DNA of 64,000 nucleotides from Nemopilema nomurai. Lineage: Eukaryota > Cnidaria > Scyphozoa > Rhizostomeae > Rhizostomatidae. The translations under genes and the position numbers were made by a program. The notes beneath the pieces are model-generated. The model did no database searches and had not been told where the DNA came from. It was given only the letters and a program-made list of their open reading frames with translations. Position 1 is the first letter of the stretch, and each line of letters starts with the position of its first letter. This document shows positions 38,280 through 51,320 of the stretch, piece after piece. The DNA is taken from the NCBI GenBank assembly GCA_003864495.1, contig ML133488.1, positions 2,487,193-2,551,192 on the forward strand, in the 5' to 3' direction.

Positions 38280-39329
38280 CTGAAGAGTGCGACTTGGAAA
38301 GCTCTTCTTTTGCCGAATGCTAATTCATTTAATATCAACAACGCTGGGTACATACCAAGTGAATTCTTTCACCAAACCAACGACCTAATCTTTGCAAGGT
38401 ACAGACCCTTCTCAATGCTTTGTACACACGGAGAAAGTCGTTTAACACAGCAGTCGTTAAATAGGCCGCTACGGCAACCGGGAATATTTTGATCCGTGCT
38501 CAGTGAAGCAAGAGTTTTTAACTGCCTGTGTGCAGAACAAGACCCACCTGTTTAGATTCACCAAGAGCCTTTACCAGAAAAGAGAGCGAGTGCATGCCAT
38601 CAAGGCTGCGTGTCATTGAGATCGCGTGTCATTGAGGCTAAGACCATAAGTAATTACCACTCCACAGAACATCAGTGGCTAAATTTACGCAAGAAACCAA
38701 TTTTAAATGGCGAATGTTGCTGGAGAAACTGTTTAAATTATTTCTTGTTCTCCAAAACTGCAAAGTCTTCGTGAATTCGCCATTAGTCGGGGAGTAAGAA
38801 GGGATCAATCTTTGCGATCAGAGGCCACGATTTTACCTCACCTTACATGAGACTTCCATCCCTGTCACAGATGCTCTTGAGGTTTTTTGCCAGCACCTGT
38901 ACCATTCGAAGAGCCAAACAAATTAAATGCTTTGTTCTCAATATGACTTCACAAGCCAATACAGTTACAATGTCAAAATCATTCGAGAAAGAGTAACGAA
39001 AGAGTTTAGTCAAAAGTTTGAATGAATAACTGAATGAATGAAAATTTTTTATGTGTTTAAGTGTAGAATAACATTCGAAAAATAAGTCATTCTGATTTTC
39101 TAGCTGTGTGAAGACAATGCTTTCGTGTTCCTACAAGTGTGCATGTAATTGAAAGATTTGCAAATATTCGTTTGTAGAAAATAGAGAAACGTTCTTTGAA
39201 ATCGACTTTTAGATGACAAATTAGGCGACAAATTCGACGACTAGCTAGGGCAACTTGGCTGCTTTAGACATCCAGTTAACCAAATAAAAGCCGATCGACA
39301 CAAAGCTTAATAGGATTAGCAGAGAAGAC
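38280..39329. other. Upstream region of the sulfatase gene
   Basis: About 1 kb 5' of the sulfatase start that must contain its promoter. I see no convincing coding exon or transposon. Confidence 0.35.
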
Positions 39330-39811
39330 TTGTTAATACCCTTGTTAATACCCTTATTAATACCCTTGTTAATACCCTTGTTAATACTCTTTTTGATACC
39401 CTTGTTAATACCCTTGCTAATACTCTTTTTAATACCCTTGTTAATACCCTTGTTAACACCCTTTTTAATACCCTAGTTAATACCCTTGTTAATACCCTTT
39501 TTAATACCCTTGTTAATACCCTTTTAAATACCCTTGTTAATACCCTTGTTAACACCCTTGTTAATACCCTTGTTAATACCCTTGTTAATACCCTTTTTAA
39601 TACCCTTGTTAATACTCTTTTTGATACCCTTGTTAATACCCTTGCTAATACCCTTTTTAATACCCTTGTTAATACCCTTGTTAATACCCTTTTAAATACC
39701 CTTGTTAATACCCTTGTTAATACCCTTTTTGATACCCTTGTTAATACCCTTGCTAATACCCTTGTTAAAACCCTTGTTAATACCCTTGTTAATACCCTTT
39801 TTAATACCCTT
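39330..39811. repeat. 12-bp minisatellite, about 40 copies
   Basis: The unit is ttgttaataccc with variants (ttttt, tgata, aacac, ctaat in place of consensus bases), running nearly uninterrupted for about 482 bp. Because 12 is divisible by three, it stays open in frame and gives a spurious RVLTRVLKRVL repeat peptide on the minus strand, which is not a gene. It lies between the sulfatase promoter side and the 3' end of gephyrin. Confidence 0.95.
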
Positions 39812-40109
39812 GAAAAACATCAACTAACCAACAAATTTATCCTTTAACGATGTAAAATCGTAAAACTGCAGAACTTCAAATCATTTACTGCAATCCGCTG
39901 CAAACTTTTTAAGTTGCCTAATAACTCTCCTTGTGGCTTGGCTTTATAATTTATTGATCAATTTCAAGCATATTGTAAATAGTTAAATTATGCTTAGTTT
40001 TTAACAGTCTGAATTTCTAATTAGAGACTGAAGCTTCCATTTCTCTGTTGAATTTCAAGAGTCAAGCGTGCCAGAGACGAAGAAGGAAAAGTTAGCTTTC
40101 TGTTTTCTT

Positions 40110-40115
40110 TTATTC
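40110..40115 (-). terminator. Candidate polyadenylation signal of gephyrin
   Basis: TTTATT on the plus strand (AATAAA on minus), about 225 bp downstream of the gephyrin stop. Another copy is at 39950-39955. Confidence 0.35.
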
Positions 40116-40340
40116 TTACGGCCAGTAATAAAAATATATGAATTACGCATAAAGTTTGCAGGCTCAAATAATCATATGCTCACCCTTAAAGCTAGTCTAG
40201 CTAGTTGAACGAAACCTAATAGCAAAATGATTTCTCTTTCATAACTACAGACAGAAAAACCGAAAGTTTAAAGTTCTAGTAATAATGAACTACTTCTGAG
40301 AATTTCGATCACCACAAAAAATATACTCCATAGCTCTATG

Positions 40341-43300
40341 TCACAGATTGCCAATTAGCAAGGCTTCCACGATCGTTCCTTGCTGCATCGAGGTCATCTG
40401 TTCTGACCTGGCAGGAAGCATCAGCAAGGCATTAGCCGATCGCATACTGAGCAATCGGCTGCTGCATTGGCTCCCTGTGGTATGAGCAACAGGCAGATTC
40501 TCGTTTCCATGCCACTGCAACATTGCTCGGTGATATTCCGGTCTTGGATCGAGGTTGACATTAAAACCCAACTGAAAAGAGAGAAAATACGCCAAAATGA
40601 TCAACTAGCAAAAAAATAGTATCTAGTGTGTCCAGTTCATTCTCAAGTAAATTATGGGGAAAGCTCCAAATGTTACTTTCAATTAATTTTCTGCAAAACT
40701 AAAAAATTCATGAGAGAAAATTTTCTTCATGCTATCAAGAAATTGTATTCACGCATCCGGAGCTACCCACTTCTGCCACAAAAGCTTTCATTTGGCCAAA
40801 ATTAATCATGAAAAACCTTGCAAATGCCACCATATGCCAATAGCATTACATAATAAAGTCAAACTTGATCTGAAGGATCGATTCGAAAAATTCTGTTTTT
40901 CTGTAAAAGACAATGATTCACAACAGATGCCATTTATAGTGTCTTGAGAAAACCAAGGCGAACAAACCTTTGCTTTGATTTTTCGTAAGTTTGGATCGGG
41001 GAACCCAGACATCTTTTTCAGGGCGGGTATAACAAACAGATAAAAAGTGACTAACGCGGATACAGGATTTCCTTGGAAGTAATAAAAAGCAAACTGTTAC
41101 AGTGATTTACAGGCAGAGTCACTGCTGAAAAAGAATGAGGATATCAATTGCAGATATCCCGTTGGTCAGAAAGAATAAGTAGGCCTTGTTTCCAGTAGCA
41201 TATTGGTAAATAAACGTACTTAATGTTACTACCTGGTAGTGCAAAAAACAGCTTGTGAACGCCACCAATTTTACCACTAGCAAATGTTGTTGGTTTACTA
41301 GAAAAAAATAAAACACCTTAGAAAGCAGTTGAGGAAGAGTTTGGATGATTTTTGTAATGTTTGATCACTGTATTCCCTTTGAAGTTTCAACCAATTGGTG
41401 AATTGTAGAATCAATTCAAAGTGTGATTCTTTCAAAAGGAAAAATCCTGGATCGCAGTCACTTGCCCGAAAAAACGTGCACTCAATTCTTCTATTCTATG
41501 ACAAGCCTCTTGCGTGGATCAACAAACAAAACTTCGGAAAGAGTAATTCCCTACAATACTTTGAAATACCATCACAGGCATAAATGTTTTTGATAACAGA
41601 TAAGATTTTCAAAAAGACAAAGAGATAATATCAAATAAAGGATATGAGATGAGATAATCATAACAGATGGCGATGTCATCAAGCATTAACTTTTTATCTA
41701 ATGAATAAGGACGACTATGAAAGTAAAATATGCAACAGTTTCAAAAGAATAATAATATATTTATATTTTTCTATATCCAATTCTATATTTCAAACCCAGG
41801 TTTCATGTGCACTCTGCCAAAATGAACAGTTGCGTTGAGGCTTTCTTCTAAAACCGGCTTCAGAATATCCTGTTAAGGAATCAAAAGTCTAGCGATCAAA
41901 AATACTTTAAAGTTCTTCACAGTCAAGGTATTGGGAATATAAAATATTGCATATAAACCGTTTTGGGCCATTGATGTTAAGAAGAGTAGCGTTAAATGGC
42001 AACTGAAAAACGCACGGCCTAATTATTTGCCTATTATGAATCAAGCAAACAAAAAGCACGGATCACGCGAGGCATCTCGGCTTTTCAATGGTTTGCCAGC
42101 CAACTACGAATAGATAAGGACAGTTTGAAAGACCCTCACCAATTCTCCCATTGATACTCCCCCAGTTGTGATAACGATGTCGGAAGATTTCGCAGCTTCC
42201 CGTAATTTTGTATACAAATCGTTTGGTCTGTTGAAAGAAAACGAGATTTCTACTATAAACGAAAAAAACATTATCACAAATCAGATATAAAAAGCCTTTT
42301 CTATAAAAATATCCAAGTTGCATTTTATTGAATTCAGTCTCCCATACAGATCACAAAATATAATCTATTAATAATACATTATGGTTAGAGATCTGTCAAT
42401 TATCAAGTCTTTGTGTGGCAAAATATGGAGGAAACGGGGGGCCTGAATTAAGGTTGGGTCTTTATTAACCTCTGGTGAGCTTCGCAAATAGGATTAGAAG
42501 ATTCAAATATAAAAGTCCTGAACTCTGCCCCTCCCCATCCCCTTCTCCTACAATGCGGTACGCAGGAGTACAATAGAAAGTAAGGCAGACCTATCTACAG
42601 CTATCCCAGCATCCTTTCCAACAAATCCCTCAGACTTTATGGCAGCTAAGAGAGTCGACTTGTTTGTATCGTATATTTGGCCTGGCTTTCTTGCTTGTCC
42701 AGGGTTCACAATCTAGTTGAGGGTTGAAAGCGGACAAAAGTTCTTTCAAACATACTTTTTAACTAGCAGAAAATGAGAACTATAGTAGACAAATATATCG
42801 TCAACGAATAAAGTCAACGCTTAATTTTCCTTAATCGTGAAGATACTCAAAACGTTTGATACGATTTGTAATTTAGCATCACAATGAAAATTACACAAGA
42901 AGAGTGTCTCATCAGGACGTCAGCAAAATAGAATAACAAAATGGTTGCCAAATAAACTCATACGTAAACTGACTTTCGAGTGAAAATGAAAACACTGATC
43001 GAAAAGCGTCTGACATTATAATAGACAAGAAGCCAAATGAGAGCGGAACCAAGACCTCGTTTCCAGTTGATAGCACTGATATGGCCGGCTTTTTGTAGAC
43101 GTTGACCTGGTTGCGCGAAAAGAAAACAATAACACTAGAGGGTATCGATAATGAATCACCTACATTGACTAAAAACGCTCAACAGTCAAAATGATACTAG
43201 TTAATGTTGACAGATTGGAATCGCACGTTTTAAGTTTACTTTCACTCTCGCACAAGAGTCTATCAAGTCCTATTAAAACTTGGAAAATCAATGATAGGGA

Positions 43301-46300
43301 TTTACCTTGTGGGGTTATCGATTCAGACCGGCTACACTATGAAGGTTCGGCGTTTGATTCTTTTTTGATGAACAATTTTTGGATCTAAGTGTACAAGATA
43401 CTCACTTTTGTAACTCCTGCGGTGGACAGCAAGCCAACCTCTGCGGGGCCAAGAATATCTCCTTCAGAGAGGATTCTCCCGCCACGTGGAATATCGAAGC
43501 CAACGGACCTAGGCAGAAATGACGAATCTTTACCAGCGCGGGGATACAGGACTTAGCCAAGGTTATAACTATAAGAGGGAAAAAATATTTTGCTAGAATA
43601 ACGAATAATGAAGGATTTTAAGACAGAAACCTTAAAGGAAACAGCAAGTAAAATTTCTGGAGCATAAAAAAACTCTAGAGAGAATTTTACGCCTATTAAT
43701 TTCTCTGAAAAGTATAAATACATCAATTAAAAGAAGTGTGATGCTCCATGTTAATTAAATGCCTTGGATTATCGACTTCCAACAGCGAGAATCAGTGGGA
43801 AATTGATTAGGCAGCCATTTTCATCTGCATTAAAGGTCATAGGTCAACCACTTTCAAGAACTAATGAGTACTGTTGAAGGCAAAAAATAACAAACTCAAC
43901 CTTATGTCCTGCCCAACCTTAACCGGTTCCAAAATACGAATCTTCACTTCTTTACGACCCTGTTAAAGATGAGAAATGTATTGATAGAGTTTTAAGTTTT
44001 ATAATTCATTGAGTTGTTTCGAAAAAGACCCTGGAGAGTAACGCCTTGAGCAGCTAGTGCTAATAAAATAAAGATTATGAGAGAAAATAAAGAGAAATGA
44101 AAGCAGTCTTTCATCAATGAGAGAAATAAAAATCCTGGATTTCAAAAAATTTTTACTCAACCCTGGATATTTGATCAATCGTCTATGTGTAAAAAGGAAG
44201 GTAATAAATTCTTATGCAGTACAACAACATTTGCGACAAACGGCACATAGCCTCGAATCCAAAGGCATACCATGTCCGCGCTTTCAACAAGCTCGGTATC
44301 TTCAACCTGGACAACAGCGTCAGCGCCCGGCGGCAAAGGTGCTCCGGTCGTTATTCTGAAACAGTGTCCGGGCTCCAAAGTCTTAGATACCTAGATTTTA
44401 CCAGAGAAAACAATATTGCATACTCAAATGGATCTTGTTTTTCCAGCCTTTAGAACTGCACTGTTATGACTGTCGCAATGGCAAAACATCTGGGCTACGC
44501 AATACCACAACGCCAATGCGATAAATGGCGGAGAAATTGCACCATCTAGCGAAAGCTTTCTCGTGTAACGGCAGTTGACTGTTCGACCGGGTCAAAGGTT
44601 AACAGTTAACTATCAGGCCAAGCTTTCTCATGTAACGGCAGTTGACTGTTCGACCGGGTCAAAGGTTAACAGTTAACTATCAGGCCAAGCTTTCTCGTGT
44701 AACGGCAGTTGACTGTTCGACCGGGTCAAAGGTTAACAGTTAACTATCAGGCCAAGCTTTCTCGTGTAACGGCAGTTGACTGTTCGACCGGGTCAAAGGT
44801 TAACAGTTAACTATCAGGCCAACCAATGAATCAATAAAGTTACACACCTCTACATGATAAACCACTAAGCCTAAGGCTCTTGCGAATTTTCTGAACAAAC
44901 AATTGGACGAAAAAGTCCCGGTTCCCGCTTATCTCACCTAATTTAAGAATAAAATTGACATAGCTGCCATGAATAAAGGTAAATATATACAAGTTTCAGC
45001 TGAATATGACGAAAAACGCATCAGAAGAATCATACATGCAAATATGTGCAATGCTAGCTAAAACCCCAGCAATACTGGTGCGATGTTCATAATATCTTCA
45101 AAGTATGTGCCAAACATTGTTTAAGGTGAAGGGGAAGTTGAATTGGGGCTTACAGTGGTGGGCATATTTCAATCGGTGTGCAAAGGAAAGGGTAGGCGTA
45201 TCGGTGTGCAAAGGAAAGGGTAGGCAAGAAAGGAAATCAATTCAGAGAACAGAATACGAGGATCAACTTGGCCCTAAACAATCATATTCGTGCAATCCCG
45301 TCACGGGTCATGAAAAAATAATTCCTTAAAACGAGGTGCCCTCCTTATTCTTTAGCCAGACACGAGAAGCACGGGAAACATGCCATTATAGCTCATCTAT
45401 GGAATCAAGTGACTCAGCTGCAGAAAAGACGGTAGAAGAAAAATGGAAACTAGTGTCCTGTCAAGATGAATAAATACGTACCACACTACCAGCTGTGACA
45501 TTGTCTTTAACAATTCTGTTTCCTATTCCATCCGCAGCTTTGGGATATATGGACAAAAGCAATAATCAACATTCATACAGGGATAATACTAAAGAAGTTG
45601 AATCCTTTAAATCGCTCTCCGGATTACACACAATCTACTATGTGAGTAAATGACCCTCAAATTTCAGTTCAAGTCATACACAAAATGTTGCTTTGTGGTT
45701 CACGAAATAGCTAACTCACCAATCACAGCGTATCCATCCTTTATCGAGGCAGGAAAAGGAGGATGAGGTTCTGGTGCAACGACATCTTCAGCCAGTACCA
45801 TCCCAAGTGCATCTAGATAGGCAGGCAAAGGTAACAGTTGACAGAGTTCTAAGACACTGTTTTACAAAACATCTCCATACACCCCTCCTCAAATACAAAG
45901 TCATTGATGGCTACGCAAAGCTTTAGAGCAAAGGCCAAGGTCATAATGTCAAAGGTCAAAATGATTTAGTCATACATGTAAAGAGGGGTCTATAGTCAAA
46001 CAGCCTCAAAGGTTTACCTTCAAGTATTCATACAAATTATAAACAACCGCCACTAGAAAAGGTGCACTTGTTGTGTTGAAAGTTCCTATAAAAGGCTTTT
46101 AAATAAAAATATCGTATGTCTTGAAAAGCTTAAGAACATCCACGTAGAGAATCCTCATGGAGTCTCTGATAGCCATAGTCAACTAGAAAATGTGGGTTTA
46201 AAAAATCTCCTTTGTTAAATAATTTGTCACTAATCATAGATATGTTCACACGTGTGTGAACTTGAATCGAGTCACGATGGAAGAGATTAAGGGAAACTAG

Positions 46301-49300
46301 CACTCACCTGGTACTGGGAGTTTATCGACGACACCTAGAAGGAGGGAGTGCTTGAGAACGAGGGGTATTGCTTCACCCATAGACATCATTGGGTACGGCG
46401 ATTTTCTGTCTCTTTCGGCTACATGCTCAAGATACCGCAGCTCTGTAAAGAGAATGAGCACAATGACATCAAAAAAGGACAAATGTTGAATTCGAATTAA
46501 AGACAAACAGTTAACGAGTTGCATAAACAAAAATTTTTTCTTGTAGGCTTCAATTCGCTAGTATTGTTATTCTATAGAAATTAACTTAAACAAAAAGGTT
46601 TCACTCGTCATAAACTTACTTTTAGCTTCGCTTTCCTTCGAAGTACCATCTTCGGTCTTGTGGGCACAGATATGAGTTCCAGAGCTCGCTGCCTGTAACA
46701 AACAGTAAAAGGAGAAAAACCATTTACAAGTCTATAAATGTTGATAAGAAATGGTTTATGAGAAGTGAGTAGCAAATTAGGTACCGAGTACTATTTGAAC
46801 ATATATGAAGACACAAAGAGATGTTATGAGATTTTGGGGTTAAACAAGACGCGAGGAGACTTTGCGACAGCAAAAACAGGTTGACAACACGATGCGATGA
46901 GCCAAGGTTTCGGGGGGCCTATGGCGTCTTGCAACTAAGAACAATTTGCAAAGGCACCACGTGGAATCATAACAATTTCGACGGAAGAAGAACTTGAAGA
47001 AGATCTGTCTACCAAAAAATTTTAAACAAGGGCAGATGATTTTTGCCTCGGGCACCGAAAACCGCCACTGTGCTTAAGTCGGGAAGAAACGATTAGAATT
47101 TGATAGACGAGTGCCTGTCTAATTCAAGACCATGACTGAGAACGATAGAAGACATTAGGCAGTTGGTGGCTGATCTTACATAAATTATGATCTAGAGAGT
47201 CTGAGTACAATCTGAGTACTGCAGTGACTTAACCGAGCCATATCTACGTTTAGAGTCCATTTATCATGGCTGTCAGCGTGAGGATAAACACTTGAATAAC
47301 AGTCAGCCTACTTACTACTGGGGCTGGTTGTAAACTCTTTGCTAAAGTATTCCCTTGCATTCCATCGTGCAATTTCTTTACTAGCTGCAGGTTTTCGCCC
47401 AGCAAATCTGAAAGAGAAGAGCTGTACTCAAAATGAAGCGGTTAAAAATGTGAGAAAACCAACCAAAAACAGATATAAGGCAAAAACCTTGAGCTAAAAG
47501 AAGTAATCAAGTGCAAAATTTGCTTTAAGAGTTCCTAGTAGATTAGTAAAGCGAGTTTGTCTTTTTCTTCAATGGAAGTAAGACCACAATGCTTAAAAAT
47601 ATTCAATGCTTTTACATTGATTTATTCTATGATTGCTTAAGGTAGCATATTGAATAGATTCTCTGGGAAGAAATCAAGCGTGTCACCGGTAAAGAAAGAC
47701 ATAGTAGTACCACCGCAGCCTTGAGGTAAATGGGGGCTGGGTTTGGGGTGTTGTAGAAAAGAATGGAGAGCGCCAATTTGAAATCACAAATATCGAGCTG
47801 CTTTTACCTAGTAGGTCCTATAGAAATTTCATTTATTTCATAGAAATTTCATTTATTTCATAAAAAATTATCTATCAGCTACAGTTTTGCAGCAGTTATT
47901 GAAAAAGAAAGCTCATCAAAGAAAAATATTTCTAAAATAAGGCAGGAATGAACAATGGTACGGCAGAAAAATTCTCACCAAGAGCATGTGGCAGAGCTGG
48001 AAGAATAAACCCAAAACATTCCTAAAATACATCAAAAATTCGAAAAGTTTTTATAAAATCATGGATAAAAATAGTTTGCAATGCGATGCTCATTTGTTAC
48101 AAACTGGTTTATGAAGCCTATTGCTCTAGATGGCTAACCAAAATTGCTCTAGATGGCTAACCAACAAAAATTATGAAACGGATCAATCTCTCTGAACAAA
48201 ATTCTTTCTCATTGAAAATAGTTTCCTGATGAGAAAAGTTATAAAATTCAAAAGCATTAAATTTAGAGTGAATCACTAGCTACATAAAAGAGCCAATAGA
48301 TTGAATTAAGTTATCTTAAAAAACACACACTTCGCAAAACTATTGAGCATGAGGCTGTAATAAAGCATTCTTCTTTCTAAACAAATCACTTTGAGATAAA
48401 CAATTATAGCTATCTTGCATATCTTTCCTTGGAATTACTTACCTACTTACAACTTAATGCATACCTGTGCTGCTTTTGGACTTCCAGGAAGATTAACTAT
48501 CAAGGTTCTGTTCCTTATTCCACAGGCTGCCCTATACACAACATGTTCCTTCATAGAATTTTTATGACTACACAATGCAGAGTAAAAGCATACCAGGTCA
48601 TATTTGGATTAAAGCACTGGAATTTCAAGTAAAAGATATTTAAAGATTGCAATTTATCAGCTTGCAATATAAAAAAAGAATAAACTGTTTTCATTTAAAT
48701 AGAGCTCTAAATTGTTTCCAGGTTTTCTGAAGCACTGAATGATGTCATACATGCAACCTAAGTGATAGTCAGTTACCGTGAAAGCATTGCAAACTTAGTG
48801 ATGCTTAGTGATCCAGCTGTCATAACATGTGTCAGACCATTTGCCGCCTTGTAAATAACTTCCTTTGTGGCCTGCAAACCAATTCAGATATCCTTTTTTA
48901 AAGAAATGGAAGCTGAGAATGTTTCTGAAGGTTGTTCAATGACTAGTAAAAGCATCCCGAGAATACGAGCAGCTTATAGTGACAAATCCATAGTAATGTT
49001 GATGCTCCCTTTCTCCTAAAAAGTCCTGGAAAATACATTATGCACCACATATTGTTTAAGCTAAAATATTGTAAATTCTTAGCTTTTGTAGTATTTTGGC
49101 AAAAGAAAACCTCTGTTGCACAACTTGTTACTTGCACTGCTGATGTGTTAATTTGGCTTTCATTTATCTTATACAAACATTAGCACACTTTACCTCTGGT
49201 GTGACATCTCTCAGACCAAAGCCAGTTCCTCCTGTTGTCAATATCAGCTGACAGTTCTCCACATCTGACCACTGTAGTAGCATATCCTGGTGAAAGGAGG

Positions 49301-51320
49301 GTGATAAATGACCTGACAAATCCAAGGTGAATATTAACAATCTCTATTTTAGAAAACATGTCATTGATCAAGATCAGTGTTGACCATTGCTAAAAAAGTG
49401 CAACTGGACTAGGGTATTCTGAAAAACAAAATGTATTAAACAAATGTATTATCATGACATGGTAATTTAATACCTACCATGTCAACTTGTACTCAAGATT
49501 GCAAATACCTTGATTTGATCCTTTTCATCTGGGACTACCTCTTGTAACAGTTTACATGGATGTCCTCTGGAACAAAAAATACTATACCATAAATTGGTGA
49601 TAGTAATTGAGGGCCCACAATAAAATGTTAGCATGTATTTGTGAGTTATTCCAAAAAGGATTACAAAAACATATGCAAACTGCCTTCTGCTAATCCTTTG
49701 TTCATTTTGCAACACCAATAGCTTCAGAAATGTGGGATAACAGACAAGTACAATTGTTGATATAGGCACATTTAATTACTGCTCTTTAAAATAATGAGGC
49801 ATTATAACTCTGTTTATGTCAGCAGTATAAATTCAAAAAAGTTTTCTGTAATGGACACGAGATGCTTAATTAGCCTAAAAAAGGATTCTTGAGTCGTGGT
49901 TTCATGAAGATTATGTTGCATCCTTAAGATCTACTAAAAAGTGTTTGTGAAAGGAATGAAGCCAATCACGACAGCCAAATCTTCCAACAAAAGTAGAATA
50001 TGACAAAAAACTAGAAAACCTTCATTTAACTTCAAGGCTAATAATTTATAAATTTAAAAAAGACTACAGAAGAAGACCAATCCTACTCATTAAATGATTA
50101 AAAGAAGCTAGGAATATCTTTACCTGATAATTTCTTTCTTCACTAGTGACATTAGAGAAGGACCACTTCTGTCTTCACTCTTCCCTGCATGACAACTATC
50201 ACTTACTGCAAAAAAGTTGACATGTACTTAAAAACTAGAAAAAAATACCATTCATGAGGTTCAAAATTTAACATTGTAAGCATGTTCTAGAGTAAATGTT
50301 AGAAATTTAAGAAGGTTTATTTCCTTTTAAAGAGAACTAAAAAGGTTCTGAGGTTTGGGCATAAGAACAAATTGTAATGGAAGCAATGTTACAGAACTAT
50401 TGTTTGACTATAGAAAGAACTAACTTGAGAAACTGCAATTAAGACATTACTTAGAAATATGAGGATTATGTACAAACATAAGTAAAGAATGTCATAAAAT
50501 AGTGCTTGCATTAGGCTTTATGACAGTTAAACAAATAAATAAGCAAAGACATGGATTTACTAACTGAATGACCAACTTAGTGCATAATCAAATGTGATAT
50601 GTTAAAAGGAAAAACTAGAAAGGGTCAAGGAGAGGCCTGAAGATAAAATTTAATTTACATATACATTGGTTATAAATAGGGGAAAACCGAAATCGAGGGA
50701 AATGTAATACGAGTGACAATTTTTAAACTTGGTCATGATTAGCACTTATAGCAGTATTTATACTTAAAATCATGTACACAACTACTCGCAAAAACCTTTT
50801 CATAGTGAAGCTTGGTGTTCTTTTATTAAATGGAGCATAAGCAAATGCTCCTAGGAATATGGAGATCATAGAACTAACTAGATGTTTATTTGAGGTTGTC
50901 ATGTAAAATTCTGTCACCACGCAAAGACTGATATGGGTGTGAGTTAGAAAACATGTATGAGGGCGCGCCCACCTTTAAACATCACGAACACTTTTTTTAA
51001 GGCAATGCGGACACTCGGGCCCTAAGCTTGTGAGCGACAGAGCGTCAGACGTCGAACTTTACAAAAAATCCTAGCAATTGCAACATTTTTACCGATGGGT
51101 GGAGCCGCGGGCACTGGGAGAATGTACCAAAAATGCCTTTGCGCCAGGTCCTTGTCTTTGTGGACCAAGACAACGCTTGCTTATTTATAACCAAGAGCAA
51201 GACCTGGTAAATTCAAATGCGAAATTGATGCAAATGCAAACCTGTTAGAACTCCAATAATTAGAAGCCCCCCTCCGCTTTCTTTGGCTAGGCCATTTCCA
51301 CTTCCACCACTGTCTGCCAT
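40341..51320 (-). CDS. gphn: Gephyrin (molybdenum cofactor synthesis, MogA-MoeA fusion)
   Basis: Adenylates molybdopterin (G/MogA domain) and inserts molybdate (E/MoeA domain) to make Moco; in vertebrates it also scaffolds glycine and GABA-A receptors. Twenty-two minus-strand exons give 660 residues with consistent phases: 51242-51320 (ATG), 50124-50205, 49509-49566, 49194-49286, 48777-48871, 48465-48531, 47979-48021, 47316-47407, 46620-46692, 46308-46442, 45720-45812, 45482-45537, 44271-44390, 43901-43959, 43406-43508, 43056-43106, 42591-42712, 42140-42227, 41796-41869, 41233-41297, 40968-41071, 40341-40571. G domain: VSDSC, EDRSG, and LTTGGTGF at about 89-96. A linker of only about 40-50 residues ([15 protein letters not shown] region) follows. 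E domain: [87 protein letters not shown], ending EALLIGNL. Human gephyrin is about 736 residues; the difference is the shorter linker. The donor after STGNE is gtcttg (weak), but the protein joins correctly there. Confidence 0.95.
44553..44820. repeat. Four tandem 67-bp units in a gephyrin intron
   Basis: Exactly 4 x 67 bp, nearly identical (one g/a difference in the second unit, tctcatg). Each unit carries GGGTCAAAGGTTA (44589-44601 and every 67 bp) and a GTTAACAGTTAAC inverted motif. It lies in the intron between the exons 45482-45537 and 44271-44390. Confidence 0.95.
45172..45227. repeat. 28-bp tandem duplication
   Basis: atcggtgtgcaaaggaaagg followed by gtaggcgt occurs twice back to back; the second copy differs only at the end. 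It is in the same gephyrin intron as the 67-bp repeats. Confidence 0.8.

Noticed and set aside
39316..39555. Open frame coding RVLTRVLKRVL repeats
   Set aside because: It is a by-product of the 12-bp minisatellite, whose unit length is a multiple of three.
44117..44453. Two plus-strand open frames
   Set aside because: They are shadows of the minus-strand gephyrin exon 44271-44390 ([21 protein letters not shown]).
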